Made by a program: the position numbers and the translations under genes
The notes under the pieces: generated by a model
What the model was told of the DNA's origin: nothing
What the model saw: the letters and a program-made list of their open reading frames with translations, nothing else
Databases searched by the model: none
Shown here: piece after piece, positions 37,401 through 48,400 of the stretch
How the letters are laid out: every line of letters starts with the position of its first letter
Numbering within the stretch: the stretch's first letter is position 1
From: Mugil cephalus
Taxonomy: Eukaryota; Chordata; Actinopteri; Mugiliformes; Mugilidae
Length of the DNA: 64,000 nt
Assembly: GCF_022458985.1 (NCBI RefSeq)
Contig: NC_061774.1
Span: 15,276,197-15,340,196, forward strand
Reading direction: 5' to 3'

Positions 37401-40037
37401 ACCACTTCACCCACAAATTAGTTTTCGCATTGTGGAGTATATGGCAACAGCCACGTCAACGCCCGTGCTCCATTAAGACAAACCGAATGAAAGCCTAGAT
37501 GCCTCTCAGCCTCTCACAAGATTTAATACAGCTCATTCTCCCCTTCCTTGCATGGCTTGAAATTTTTATGCCGCTATTACTGGGTGTTGGCTAGTTTCCT
37601 AAACGGGTTGCCCCTCCGGACTCCAGCATCCACCCTTTTAAAAACAATCCTCAGCCTCCTCCTCTCGATCCTCCTCACTAAAACGCCTGCATCCATTTGC
37701 CCGGTGCGGCTCGTCTGCCGGATTCAGCGAGATTCATTTTCTGCGGGGGGAAAATTGGTGCGCTGATTGGCCTCTTTACCCATGGATTAGCCATTAAAAA
37801 GCTGTTAGCGACTCTCTCACTATCAGCTCAATGCAATCATCGAGCCAGAGATAAGGTCATTATTACAGTCTGTGCAGAGAGGTTAAAATCCCCCATGAAC
37901 TCAGATCAGTTCAAATTGGTGCATGCTCTGGAAGGAGGTAATGGACAAATTATTGCTCCCTCTGAGATATCATTGCTATTGAGTCTGTTTCATCACATTG
38001 GGAAAAGCCATTAAGAGGCTTCTAGAGTCAGCGAGTTTATTCCTCATATACTGTTGTTTACATACAGTGAGCACAGCAGTTTTCAACATTGCACATTTCC
38101 ACTTGTTTGTATATCTAAATGAGACCGTACTTCATGGTTATTTTCGGAAATGAAAGACAGGCGCAGTGTTTGCTATCTTTATTTGAACACCTCACAAGCC
38201 AGCGGGCAGAACTGTACAGTATTTCTGGTCCATAATTAGCTGTGTAGGAGGATGTGAGATGAGACAACAAGAAGGTGCAGGAGGAAAGACTATACTAAAA
38301 TCATTTGCTGCTGCTGCTGGTACCCACCTCCTGCTCATCCAGAGCTCACGACAAGAGATCAGGACACTTCAGAGTCGGCACCCATTCACTCCACCGCCGC
38401 TGACCTGGCCTGGATGAAGGAGGCTTATCCGCATTGCCTACCTTTAGAGTGTGAAACATTTTCACAGATTATTTGGTTGAGACCTTTATTTAAACAGGTC
38501 AGTCAATCGAAGACAATTTCTCATTTACAGTCACGAGCTGGGCAATACGCAATACGTAAAAACACAAAAGTACGAGCTAAAAGAGTTGGTGCTGGTCCAA
38601 AAGTTAAAAACAGCTGTAATGATCACAAATTATTGTTGGGAGTCTGTTTTGGAAAGAGGAGAATGGGATGAATGTGCGACTCCAGTCGCTAGCAAAGAAA
38701 ATGCGGGCTCTTGGGATAAACAGGTTAATGTAACTGCTAGGGCATAAGATACTGATGAAGCTGCCAATATAGAGCAGAGAGTTAAGACATATTTGGACCT
38801 GTGCATTATTTAAATAGCTTAATTTTGAATTCAAAATGATAATAATAATGTATATTTATGAGTAGCATTAAGCAGAGTTTAATATACAACAGCTATAGTA
38901 GGTAGGGGGTTCCTACTTAACATCTCATCAGTTTGGGGGTCTTTGACCTGAAAAACATTGAAGATCTCTGGGTTAAAATACGAAGGGATGTGCCCAGTGA
39001 TTGTCTTGTAGATGAAACGATACCAGTGGATCAGTCTACGAGGGTGAAGTGATGCCCAGTTGACAAGTGAGTATAGGTAACACAAGACAACACAGCAGAT
39101 GGCAGTGTGGTAGATGATGTCTAGTTTATTGAGAAGAGTTTTGGAGGCAGACTTGTATATTATGTCCTCGCAAATGAACATTGGGAGAGTGACCTTTGAC
39201 TTATTTGAGTGGTCAGAAAATACAAAAATAACTTGGCTGCCAGGTTTCCTTTCAAATGGGAAACTGTAATTGCAAAGCAAGTTGACTTTTCTCAGAGACT
39301 TTGCCTTGGAAACTGTGAAAGGCCTTGTAGGGAGCTACATGGAGCTTGTGGGCTCTCCTTATCTGAGGGAACAATATTTGCACCCTACCTAGCTCTTTGA
39401 GGTTCAGCAATTTAATGTCAAAGCCAGTAACCCATCTGATATTTGTTTGAAGATATTTGTGTGACATTAAAGCTGCTGTGGCAGCGTTTGTTTGATCACT
39501 TTTAACCGTTATATTAATGCTAAAGGTCAAACAACTGACAAATGTGTTTCTCTCTATTTTTTTATTTTATTTTTTTTATTTCTAGGTGGGCCTTCACGGT
39601 GGTCGTCCTCCCACTGTGACTGCTGCTGCAAGAGCCACAAAAGCGAGCGCGAGGGGGAGAGCGGCACCTCCATCAACGACCTCTCCAGCTCCTGCTCCGA
39701 GACCCAGTCGGAGGCCAGCTCCCCTCAAGAGACCGTGATCTGTGGCCCCGTGAGCCGGCGGCCCAACGTCCAGACGCTGGATCGCTCCATGCCCAAGGGG
39801 CCGGCTCACATGATGCAGCACGGCGAGATGCGCCGCAAGACAGACGGGCTGCGCGTGAGGACCTTCGGGGTCCGGGAGCGAGAGGCCGCGAAGAGAAAAG
39901 CGAACAAGGAGAAGATGACACCAGAGCAGGAGCTGGAGAAATGCATCCAGGACTTCCGTCGCATTAGGATTCCTGATCGCTTTCCGGAGAGGAAGTACAT
40001 GTGGCAATCAGAGCTCCTGAGAAAGTACCGTCTCTAA
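30630..40037 (+). CDS. kctd16: KCTD16, BTB-domain auxiliary subunit of GABA-B receptors, complete, 2 coding exons
   Basis: Cytosolic protein of the KCTD8/12/12b/16 clade. It forms oligomers through its BTB (T1) domain, binds the GABA-B2 tail and tunes G-protein signalling of the receptor at neuronal membranes. Coding exons 30630-31452 and 39586-40037 (823+452 nt) join as FYR-GPSRWSS to give 424 aa; human is 428 aa as I recall. The BTB domain is about residues 25-115 (VIELNVGGQVYYTRHATL; FIDRDGFLFRYILDYLRD). The H1 domain is about 158-275 (ITVAYKG; RYTSRFYLKFRHLERAFDML). The H2 domain lies in exon 2 and ends IPDRFPERKYMWQSELLRKY RL, which separates KCTD16 and KCTD8 from KCTD12. KCTD16 rather than KCTD8 rests on the MALS start, the exon-2 wording and synteny with nr3c1. 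AATAAA signals near 40804 and 41038 could end the transcript. Confidence 0.95.
32079..32097. repeat. poly-T tract
   Basis: About 19 T in the kctd16 intron. Confidence 0.9.
35737..35814 (+). repeat. G-rich (GGT)n tract with G-quadruplex potential
   Basis: Contains many runs of three to seven G separated by single T, then about nine GGT units, on the transcribed gene's sense strand. It generates a spurious glycine- or valine-rich ORF. Confidence 0.9.
38476..39525 (-). mobile_element. non-LTR retrotransposon (LINE) 3' relic
   Basis: Minus-strand ORF 38879-39280 encodes EDIIYKSASKTLLNKLDIIY and SLVNWASLHPRRLIHWYRFI, wording typical of the C-terminal end of fish LINE reverse-transcriptase ORF2. 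The flank at 38484-38545 (aacaggtcagtcaatcgaag, then acaatttctcatttac) matches a 3' end motif I recall from many fish genomes. No endonuclease or RT core remains, so the copy is 5'-truncated and dead. The family (L2-like or Rex-like) is not determined. Confidence 0.7.
39586..40037 (+). CDS. kctd16: kctd16 coding exon 2: H2 domain and C-terminus
   Basis: Acceptor is a long T-rich run ending tttctag. Encodes GPSRWSSSHCDCCCKSHKSE, then ASSPQETVICGPVSRRPNVQ and the C-terminal H2-type region. It is more GC-rich than the surrounding intron. Confidence 0.94.
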
Positions 40038-41739
40038 TTATGAGTGTGAAGGAGAGGACAGAGAGACAGGCGCGCTGGTAGTGTAGTATCACGTCGCCGT
40101 CATTCAAGGGAACAACTGCAATACACTGCACCCTCTATGGCACATACTGTACTAGAAAAGTGGCCACTTTCTTGCCAGGATGAGCACACACAGTACAAGG
40201 CAGTGGGAGCCGGTGATTTGTGACGTATGCACGGTGTTGTGTATGATAACGCACATGTGTAAATCAGGTTACTCCTGTTGGGGCTTACATCGCACACAGA
40301 CGTGCTAAAGGCAACAATATCACTAACAACAAAGCAACCTCAGGGGCAACAGTCATTTCAGTTCATCAACCTGTCCCATACTGTACGTGCAACCGGCCAC
40401 AATAGCTGTTTTTTTTTTTTTTTAAATGGATGTACCCAGATGGTGCTGTGAGTTAGCGAACGGCAGTATCACTATACTTCACCAATAACACGTATACTTA
40501 CTAGTACGCTTTGATTGCAGCACTGCATGTCATTTCACCTTTAGCATAATTATGCAATATTGGACAAAGAATTCTATTCACTGTTTGGTGTGATGGGTTA
40601 AAATGATGGTGTCATGACTGAGACTAAACGGGGAAAGCACTGCCTAGATCTGTTTGCCATTGTTAAAGTTTTTTTTGTTTTTTGGTTTGTCTAATGTTGT
40701 CATTATGTGTTGGATAGATGATGTTGTGTAGCTAGAGTATATAATGCCAATGGATATCGATCTAATCCTTGATTGTACGTGTGCAAAAAAAAAGAAAAAA
40801 AGGAAATAAATGGGTTAGAATTGGATTTAATCATAAAGGGCCTTCTTGCTACCTCTTGCAGTGTAAGCACAGCTTTGCACTGTGATTCATTGCAGTCAGA
40901 CGGAAATGCACAAGTAGAAAATTCACTCCAAACTACACTAATAGTATGGCGTAGACTAAATTTGTATCAGGATGTGAACCTGGCATTTGAATTTCATTAT
41001 CTGAGGGTGTGTTTCAGCCGAGAAAAACGTTAAAAAAAAATAAACTTCTGAATGTGACAGGATGACCCTGCAATCAATCAGGGCAACCAGATAAGTGAAG
41101 TATGCTTCTTAGCAAATGCAAAGATAAGAGAGCTATTTTGCTGTCAGATTGACAAGTGGGAATGTAAACAAATGTATTCCAAACAGAGTAACTCCCACTC
41201 CTCCTCAAAAATGTTGTGGGTGATTGAACTTGAGGCCGGCTTGGCTACAAATCTCTTTTATTTACAGGGTATCTTAGGTTCAGGTAAGCAATTATTTAAC
41301 CTCAAAGGGGACATGAAATATGTATATTTTGTTGTGGGAAGTGTTAAGTTTATTAGAAATGCACCCTGGCTAAAATCTGATTTTCAAATATTTGCTAAAC
41401 CACAGATGGGACAGTTTATTTTTGTAATGTCTAAATTTGCTAGGTAGCCAGCGAGCAGCCATTTTTGACAGATGTCATTGTCCGTGCATCCGGTTTAGTG
41501 CAACTGAGTTTCGTAGCTCCAGCTTCGGGATGAGATGTACCACATCATACTTAGGGCAGAAAGCTGGACGTCCATGTTGTCCGGAATGCAGCATTAGCTT
41601 ACGCAGCGATGCACGGCATGCACAGCAATGATCTTGAGGATGAGGTGTTACAGGTAAAGCTTACTGCTGCAGTAGTGATGCTCCCATAGTCTGGAGGTAG
41701 GATGTGTCACTAGCTAACTGTGTGCCATGCTAAGTTGCC
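40038..41739 (+). other. kctd16: kctd16 3' UTR and downstream DNA
   Basis: No ORF of note. AATAAA at about 40804 and 41038 are candidate polyadenylation signals. The AT-rich sequence beyond is unassigned. Confidence 0.55.
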
Positions 41740-42440
41740 AAAAGACTCACGTTTGTCAGGTTGTTCCAAGTATCTTGGAGATGGTTGTCTGCCTCTGCGT
41801 CTCTTCACAAAATCCCAAACGAACTCCATGACGTTGAGCTCAGAGCTCTGTCGGGGCCATGCCATCTGTTGCAGGACTCCTTGTTCCTTTTGTCATTGAA
41901 GACGGTCCCCTATGACTTTGGCTGTATGTTTGGGCTCCTTGTCATGCCGCAGTATAAATTTGGGAACTGTCAGACGGCTCCCCGACGGTGCCGCATGATG
42001 GATTAGAATCTGTCTGTGATTCTCAGCGATGAGACCAGTAATTCTGACCAAATCCCAAACTCCACTCTAACCACTGCAGCCCAGACCTCCAAGAAACCTT
42101 TACCTTGCTTCACCTTGCCTTGTTTCCTGTTACTCTCTCTGGTAGCTCAACCCCGGGCCTTGACAGATGGCCTTGCTGGACATGTTTGGATTTTGAAGGG
42201 GATACAGATTGATGTGACTTTCGTTTCGTCAGCTGTGCTCAGTTTCCAGCCCTCAATCAAGCTGCGTTTCCGTGTACTCCAGAGCTTGTGCAGCACACTT
42301 GGAAACACCTGCCTCTGAGAGTTGTGTCTGTGAGAGGCCTTGCTGATGCAAGACGATCATCTTGTTGCCATGCTTACTGTTGCTGAGGTCTAAGATTTAT
42401 AGATTAAACCTGATCTTTTTAGAATAGATTTTTTTTTGGT
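41740..42440 (-). mobile_element. Tc1-like transposase relic
   Basis: On the minus strand, broken frames read FILRHDKEPKHTAKVI (the catalytic DxEPKHT-type block) and then VLQQMAWPRQSSELNVMEFV, WDFVKRRRGRQPS, which corresponds to the WPxQSPDLNPIExVWDEL motif of Tc1/mariner transposases. Upstream pieces (RKRSLIEGW, SQTQLSEAGVSK) fit the DNA-binding part. Several stops and frameshifts show it is inactive. Terminal repeats were not located. Confidence 0.75.
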
Positions 42441-43225
42441 TCATAACCTTATGAATCAGTCTGTGTTCAGCATCACATAGTGATTTAGTGTTATTAGTGT
42501 CCCTGAGGCAATACCTCCAGTCTACCAAACTAGCAGAATTTGTAATCGGTTAGATTGAAGGGGGAGTATTGGGGTGCCCTGTTAGCTATACTTGTTTAAT
42601 CTTTTAAGAACTAAATATCAGCCTGTGCATAAAAACAAAAAAATTGTGGTGTTTGAATCACTATAACTCTCCGATGGACAGAATTCACGATGTGGCAGAA
42701 CACTGGGAAGTTGTGCTTTCTCTTAATGACAACCCCTGTCAGTTTGTCAGGTGAGCTAAATTGTATATGAACCTGAGGAAACAATCAGATGTTTCCGTAT
42801 CGGTTCATAAGGTCCCACCGGCTGCAGGTTGCCCAAGGAAGGGAGAGTTGTTTGGAGGCATTTAGCGGTAAAAATGAAGTTAGTTACACCCTTGAGATGT
42901 CGAGACAAAAGCACAACTTCCCAGTGTTCAGCCACACTTTGAATTTCGTCAATAGTGCAAACGATTGTGAGTTAATGTAATGCAAATACTTTAATAGTTC
43001 GCTCATTCTCTATGTTATATACCAATATTTATTTAATTTTTTTTGAAAAAGTGCAGGCAAGTTTTTAAGTACTAGCAAATTTGTGTAGCTATAAGATGCA
43101 GAGCCCTTTAAAACAATTCTCCTCTTGAACAGAGACCTATTCACATCTTTCTCCACTGAGAGATGATTTATGGATTTCCCAGATTCAGATGCTCGGCTGT
43201 AGCACCCGTCTCCAGCCCATCACTC

Positions 43226-43258
<33 letters not shown>

Positions 43259-45049
43259 ATTCATTTAAGAAGTGAAATAGATCCTTTTTTTTGTTGACAT
43301 TTTAATGTGTGCCTCATCCTCCGGAGAAGACAGGGAAGAGAAGTGTAGAGCACTATTTTTAGATTTCTGCAGTGTTCCCACATCGCTTTCGTATGAAGCG
43401 GCGAGGCTTGGGGACTGTAACACTGCAACCCCAAAAAACAGCCAGTGTGATGATAAATGTAGACCTGCACCTCTCTTGGGACACTGAGTGTCCTCCAACA
43501 CAAGTTCCAAGGAAATGGCTTCGTTACGGCTTGGTGAATTTCTTCTTTAGGCTGGAATGCTATGCAACCAGATAATAAACATATGTGCCTATAGCCCCTC
43601 CACCATCAGCTAAAGAATAAATGCAGATTGAAACCAGTAATTCTGGTTAAATAGACATCATTCTACTATGTGTTACAAAAAGCTCAATTTATTTAGCTCC
43701 ATATAGCTGCTACTCGGCTCAGAAGAGATATGGGTTAGGATGTGAATGGGGCTTCGAGAAACTCATAAAAAAATGCTTCAGACTTTTAATGCAACTGCAG
43801 AGAATAAAATAGCAAAAACCTGGAAGGAGACTGCTCGAAATGAATTAGTTCCTCTCCTCTCCTCTGCACCTGGACCCATATTTATTTCTCTCGGCTGCCA
43901 TTCAACAGCATGAAATCTCTCAGTCTGAAATCCAATACCCCTTTTCCCCGTCTTTTGAAAACCAGATCCGTTTTGGATGACATTTCGCCTCATATAATCT
44001 GAATCCTAATACCTCAATAGAAAATCAGTGCATCTGTTTTTGCATATCAAATGCACACAACATCTCAGCGCAGCCTGGCCTGATCTCGCCGAGGTGACCT
44101 TGCTGGCCTATCCCAGGGAACCACCTTAACGTTCGTTTCCTTTCAGATCAATAGCTTCAGATCCTGGCCCGGGCCCTCTGGTCTTTATAGACGGTCGATA
44201 ACCAACATCCTCCTAGAGGATGCAAAGTAACGTTAAATCTTCAATCACAAAAACGTTGCTGCCACCGCTAAATGCCCTCAATTATCTGGCTGGGATGCCT
44301 GCAGGCCTCGCAGAGCACACAGCAGATTTCTTTAGCAGGAGACAGATCTGACAGCTTGATTGCAGCCCTTGCATTAGAAAATTACTGCAAAGCCTGATTC
44401 AAGAGTGGGAGAATTACCCCGATTATCAGATATTAGGGGACCAGAAAAGACTGTTATTTACACGTGGAATAATAGAAGCATCATGTAAAGCCAAGCAAAC
44501 AGGATTTCATTTTTCACACAATGAGGATTAGGCTCTTTAGTGTATGAGCTTCGGAAGAGACTCTTGTTTATTTTTCTTTTATAAATACACCGTGATAGCT
44601 GGTGTTTCTTCTCGCAAAATTGGAATATGACTGGAGCTACACATCAGTGCAGGTGCACAATCATTTCTGACAGGTTTGACGCCTAGAAAAGAAAAATGAA
44701 TTGTGCGATTTGTCTGCTTCTACTGAAAAAAACAAAATGACTCAAACACCAAGTGGAGGGAGTCTTGTATAGCTTGCAACATGTTTCCATAAATATCCAC
44801 GGACACTCTCACTCATCTAATTTTAGATGAGTTTTTTAGATGTTTTTTTTTTAGGGTCCCCTGATGTCTGACATCTTAAAAAAAGAGGGAAAAAAAGAAA
44901 AAAGTAAAAGCATACGTCTTCACTTTTTCTTTATGCAGTGAAGCTCTTTTAAAAAAAAGAATGCAAATAATGATGATGCACAAGTCTTGCAGCTGGTCAA
45001 CTGCGTTCGCCACAGAATCATTTATAAAGGTTATATATTGATGTCACTG
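42441..45049. other. non-coding stretch with a possible conserved block
   Basis: No gene seen. A 29-A run lies at 43226-43254. Sequence at 44030-44560 (for example aattatctggctgggatgcc and cagcttgattgcagcccttg) is complex, AT-rich and repeat-free, the look of vertebrate conserved non-coding DNA. Confidence 0.5.
43226..43254. repeat. poly-A tract (29 A)
   Basis: Uninterrupted homopolymer followed by TTG. It may be the tail of an unrecognised retroelement or retrocopy, but nothing upstream supports that. Confidence 0.9.
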
Positions 45050-45069
45050 TCGCCTGAGGCCACGCCCCC

Positions 45070-45470
45070 CTGAGTGGCAAAAACATGGTGAAATGTATCA
45101 GTAAATACAGTGAGACCGGGAAAAATGCAGATTATCAGACCAAATTAAAGACAATTGGACTTGATAATGATCCAAACGAACTGGTATGAACCTGGAAAAG
45201 CGGATTAGCCTCAGTTTCAGGTAGTTTAAGTTGAGGTGCCTCGATTCCAGCTGTTCTAATGCAGCGATTCATTTACTTCTCTTTCCTTGGGAGTTGAAGA
45301 TACTCGTAAAAATATATCTCCGACTGCTTTTCAGATCCGTTGGTACAGTCAATCGCGCAACAGCTCTTCACCTTTTTTTAATCAGTTTTACAATTTACTC
45401 ACCATTAAAGCCTATGATTCAAACTAAAGCTGCTAATCTCCATGTTCAACTGTCACTTTTTGCCACTCAG
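45070..45470. repeat. possible MITE: 14-bp perfect inverted repeat pair
   Basis: CTGAGTGGCAAAAA at 45070-45083 is repeated in reverse complement at 45457-45470, 400 bp apart, with no coding sequence between. The arms do not extend far, so chance or a short MITE are both possible. Confidence 0.35.
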
Positions 45471-48400
45471 CGGCCGTAACCACGGAGACTTTCTTTGTCT
45501 TGTTAATGGGAAGGTGACTTAATTGCAGCGAAATATTTACATCCCAGCGTCACCGCTCCGGGGCGTTGCTTTCCCATTAGCGTAACGTCATGTTTTATTT
45601 GCTGAGAAATGTATATTTCATCGAATTTTATGACTCTCAACAGGGCCGAATTTCCTTTTCAAGCCGCATTGTGCTGTGAGCTGTGATTATACTAAACCTA
45701 CATACTGTGAGCGTATTCATTGGGAGCCCGCGGGACATAGTTAGAGAAATGGGAGCCAATTTACAGCTCCGGAGTACATTTGGGGTCTCACTCTGGCCTG
45801 ATTCTGCCAAGTCCAATGTGCAGAAATACCAGTGGAACAGATTACAAATGAATCCCGGGGAAGACATGACAAAATGATGGTGAAATTCATCGCCACAGAA
45901 GCAGCAGGATACGGGGGAGCAATATCCTGAACGGTGGGACCTGACTAGAAGGCAAATACGGAAAGAAGTAGAAGCAAAACGCAGGCTGACGTCGTTCACC
46001 ATCACCAACAGCTAATCACCATCAGCAAGTACATTTATATCTGCACATATTCCTCCTTAAAACTCTGACTTTCCATCACTTTTTACGATTTTGTCCTCAA
46101 CTTGTCAAACGTAAAGGTGCGGCTAACCCATATTTAAATTCAACTTAGCCATGGGTATTTTATTTTCCTACGTTTTCTCTTACCTAAAAGCGGCGCCGCA
46201 ATTTTTTGGCAAACAAGTACTCGGCCGTGAACTGGTTTCCGTTTAACTGCTTTCGCCTGAAGAGATTATTCACAATAAAAGGAAGGCCTAACCTTTGGAA
46301 GAGAGGCCGCTTCAGAAATTTTACGTGATGCGAGCACCTCTTACAAACTCCACTCCCCTGTTTTGCACGAGAGTGGCCCAAATCTCAGAAAACATAACTG
46401 CGGGTAGGTGGGAGAATGCCATTTCCAGCATTTTGATATGCATAAAAAAATAGTCCGAAGCACACCTGGAATGAAATCTGTCATCGTGAAGGTTAAAACG
46501 TTCAGATTTCGATGGTTCGGTGTCGTTAGAGAACGATCGTTTAACTTTCAGCGTAACTGAATTCACGGTGGTCGGATTAATTTGCAGGCTGGCAGCAGAG
46601 TGTATTCTTTTATTTATGAACACACACACTTCAGGGCCAAAAACGTCAAGGGCTTTCTGTCTGTTTAGACCCCACCCGCACACACACTACCGTGACAGGT
46701 GTCAGTCAATAATGCTGACTTCAGCAGGCATCGAGTCCACTCAGTCTGCTTCTGCACTTCTGTGGCGCCCCACCTCCTCCCTCGGCTCCAGGGCACTGGC
46801 GCCACTTCTGAGGTACGACGACGAACACACAGCGCTTTCGCCTCCTCTCGGGGCCTGCCTCTGCCAGCGTGCTACCTGGATTGTGCGTGCGCGCCGGCCC
46901 TACACACTCTTCGATGTTCCCTCGGTCCCCCGTGAGACTCTGAATCCAGATGTAAATATGCAGGGGGTCACCGGAGAAGTGCAGAACAACAATGAAGGGT
47001 ACATGCATGCTCAGAATCACCTGAGACTAAGGGTCCACTAGAAGAAGAAAAAAATGGGGGAGGAAAAATGAGGGCGCACGCAAGAAGCCACTCCACTGCC
47101 TTGTTATGAGGTCAGCCAAGTGAACTTGAAGCTCCGCAGCGTCTCTGCAGGTGTACTTAGAGGTTTTTTTTTTTTTTTCCTCCACTTGGCAGATGTAAGG
47201 CCCCCGATTTAAGTCAAAGTGTCTTCCACTCGTCATTTTCCCCCTCATTACCTTATCCCTTTCTCAAGGACTGCTCTGGAGAATATACAGGCTCAATTAA
47301 GCTGTTCTGACCGGAAATCCCATTGCTCGTAAATCACCTCCAAGGGCTACTGATCAGCTGTAGCGCGGTGTGAAGCGGCGCACCGTGGCGTGTGCAGCGG
47401 GGCTGAGGTTGTTATAAATCAAAAGAGGAGGTGCCGGGAATATTGCAGGGGATAAAATACTGTAGGACACCTTGCCATAAATCCGGAAAATAATCACTGA
47501 TTGTCTGCGAGGTGTGATATCAGACGGCGAGCGCAGACGGACAGGTAAACAGTTACGACGCCATGAAAGAGAGGAGCAAGGACTTGCTCCCCTGACACAC
47601 AGCCCGCCTGTTAGGAATTATTACAAAGTTTTTGTGCTGTGACTTTTACGGCGGACCAGGAGTGAAGACCTCTATTTTCTGTCGAGCCGTATCTCGTGCG
47701 GTTGAAAATCTAGCTTTAGTCAGCTAATGTGTCGGCATATTAAATAATCATTGTCTTAATTCCTTCCAACATTCTCCCAGCGCCGTGCAATTAGAGTTGC
47801 GCGGCCAAGCCGTCGCTTGAGGTGCCGTTGCTTTTATAAAACTTCCCCAAATAGCTCCGGAGCACATTTTCTTACGTGTAACCCCTTTTAGTGTAAACGC
47901 GAGATAAAGACTCCGCTGGCTGTTAATTCATTTCATGCGTCTTAACGAGGGCCTTGGGAGAGAAGCCCGTCTCCGAATACATTACGGAGCCGCTACTGTA
48001 TGAGGAAAATAATCTCAGTCTTAAATTGGAGCATTCAATTTGACTCCAAGGCGAGGGAGCGGGCTCAGGTTTAATTAAAACAAATCCTTCACATGACTTT
48101 AGCTGATGGGAGGAAATGATTCTCGGAGTTTCATACCGGAGCAGAAGGGGTCATCCTCCAGCGAGGCGACCGTCATGAGACACCAAAACCCACTGCGAGG
48201 AAGAGTCTCTCCCACTGCAGTTCTTTGAATGTAATCCAGACTATTTTCAGTGGTAATCTGTTGTTTTGAGAGGATGGGGGGGAGAGGGGGGAGGGCTACG
48301 GCACTACTCAACAGAAGCCCAGTATTAACGCCAAATACATTAATTTCCCAGACACACTCATTCTTTTCTCTGGAGGTATAATTATCTCCTTGTTGCCTTC

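Larger units (their letters stand above)
31453..39585 (+). other. kctd16 intron (8.1 kb)
   Basis: Bounded by GTGAGT and tttctag. Contains a G-rich (GGT)n tract, a LINE relic in its last kilobase, and AT-rich blocks near 32120-32230, 34120-34330 and 37780-38020 that read like conserved non-coding DNA (repeated aattaaaaagca and ccattaaaaag motifs). No embedded gene supported. Confidence 0.8.

Noticed and set aside
39594..40007. 137-aa minus-strand ORF
   Set aside because: Antisense shadow of kctd16 coding exon 2.
46520..47041. 173-aa plus-strand ORF, longest in the intergenic desert
   Set aside because: No domain, no splice context and mixed low-complexity content; the antisense frames are also open.
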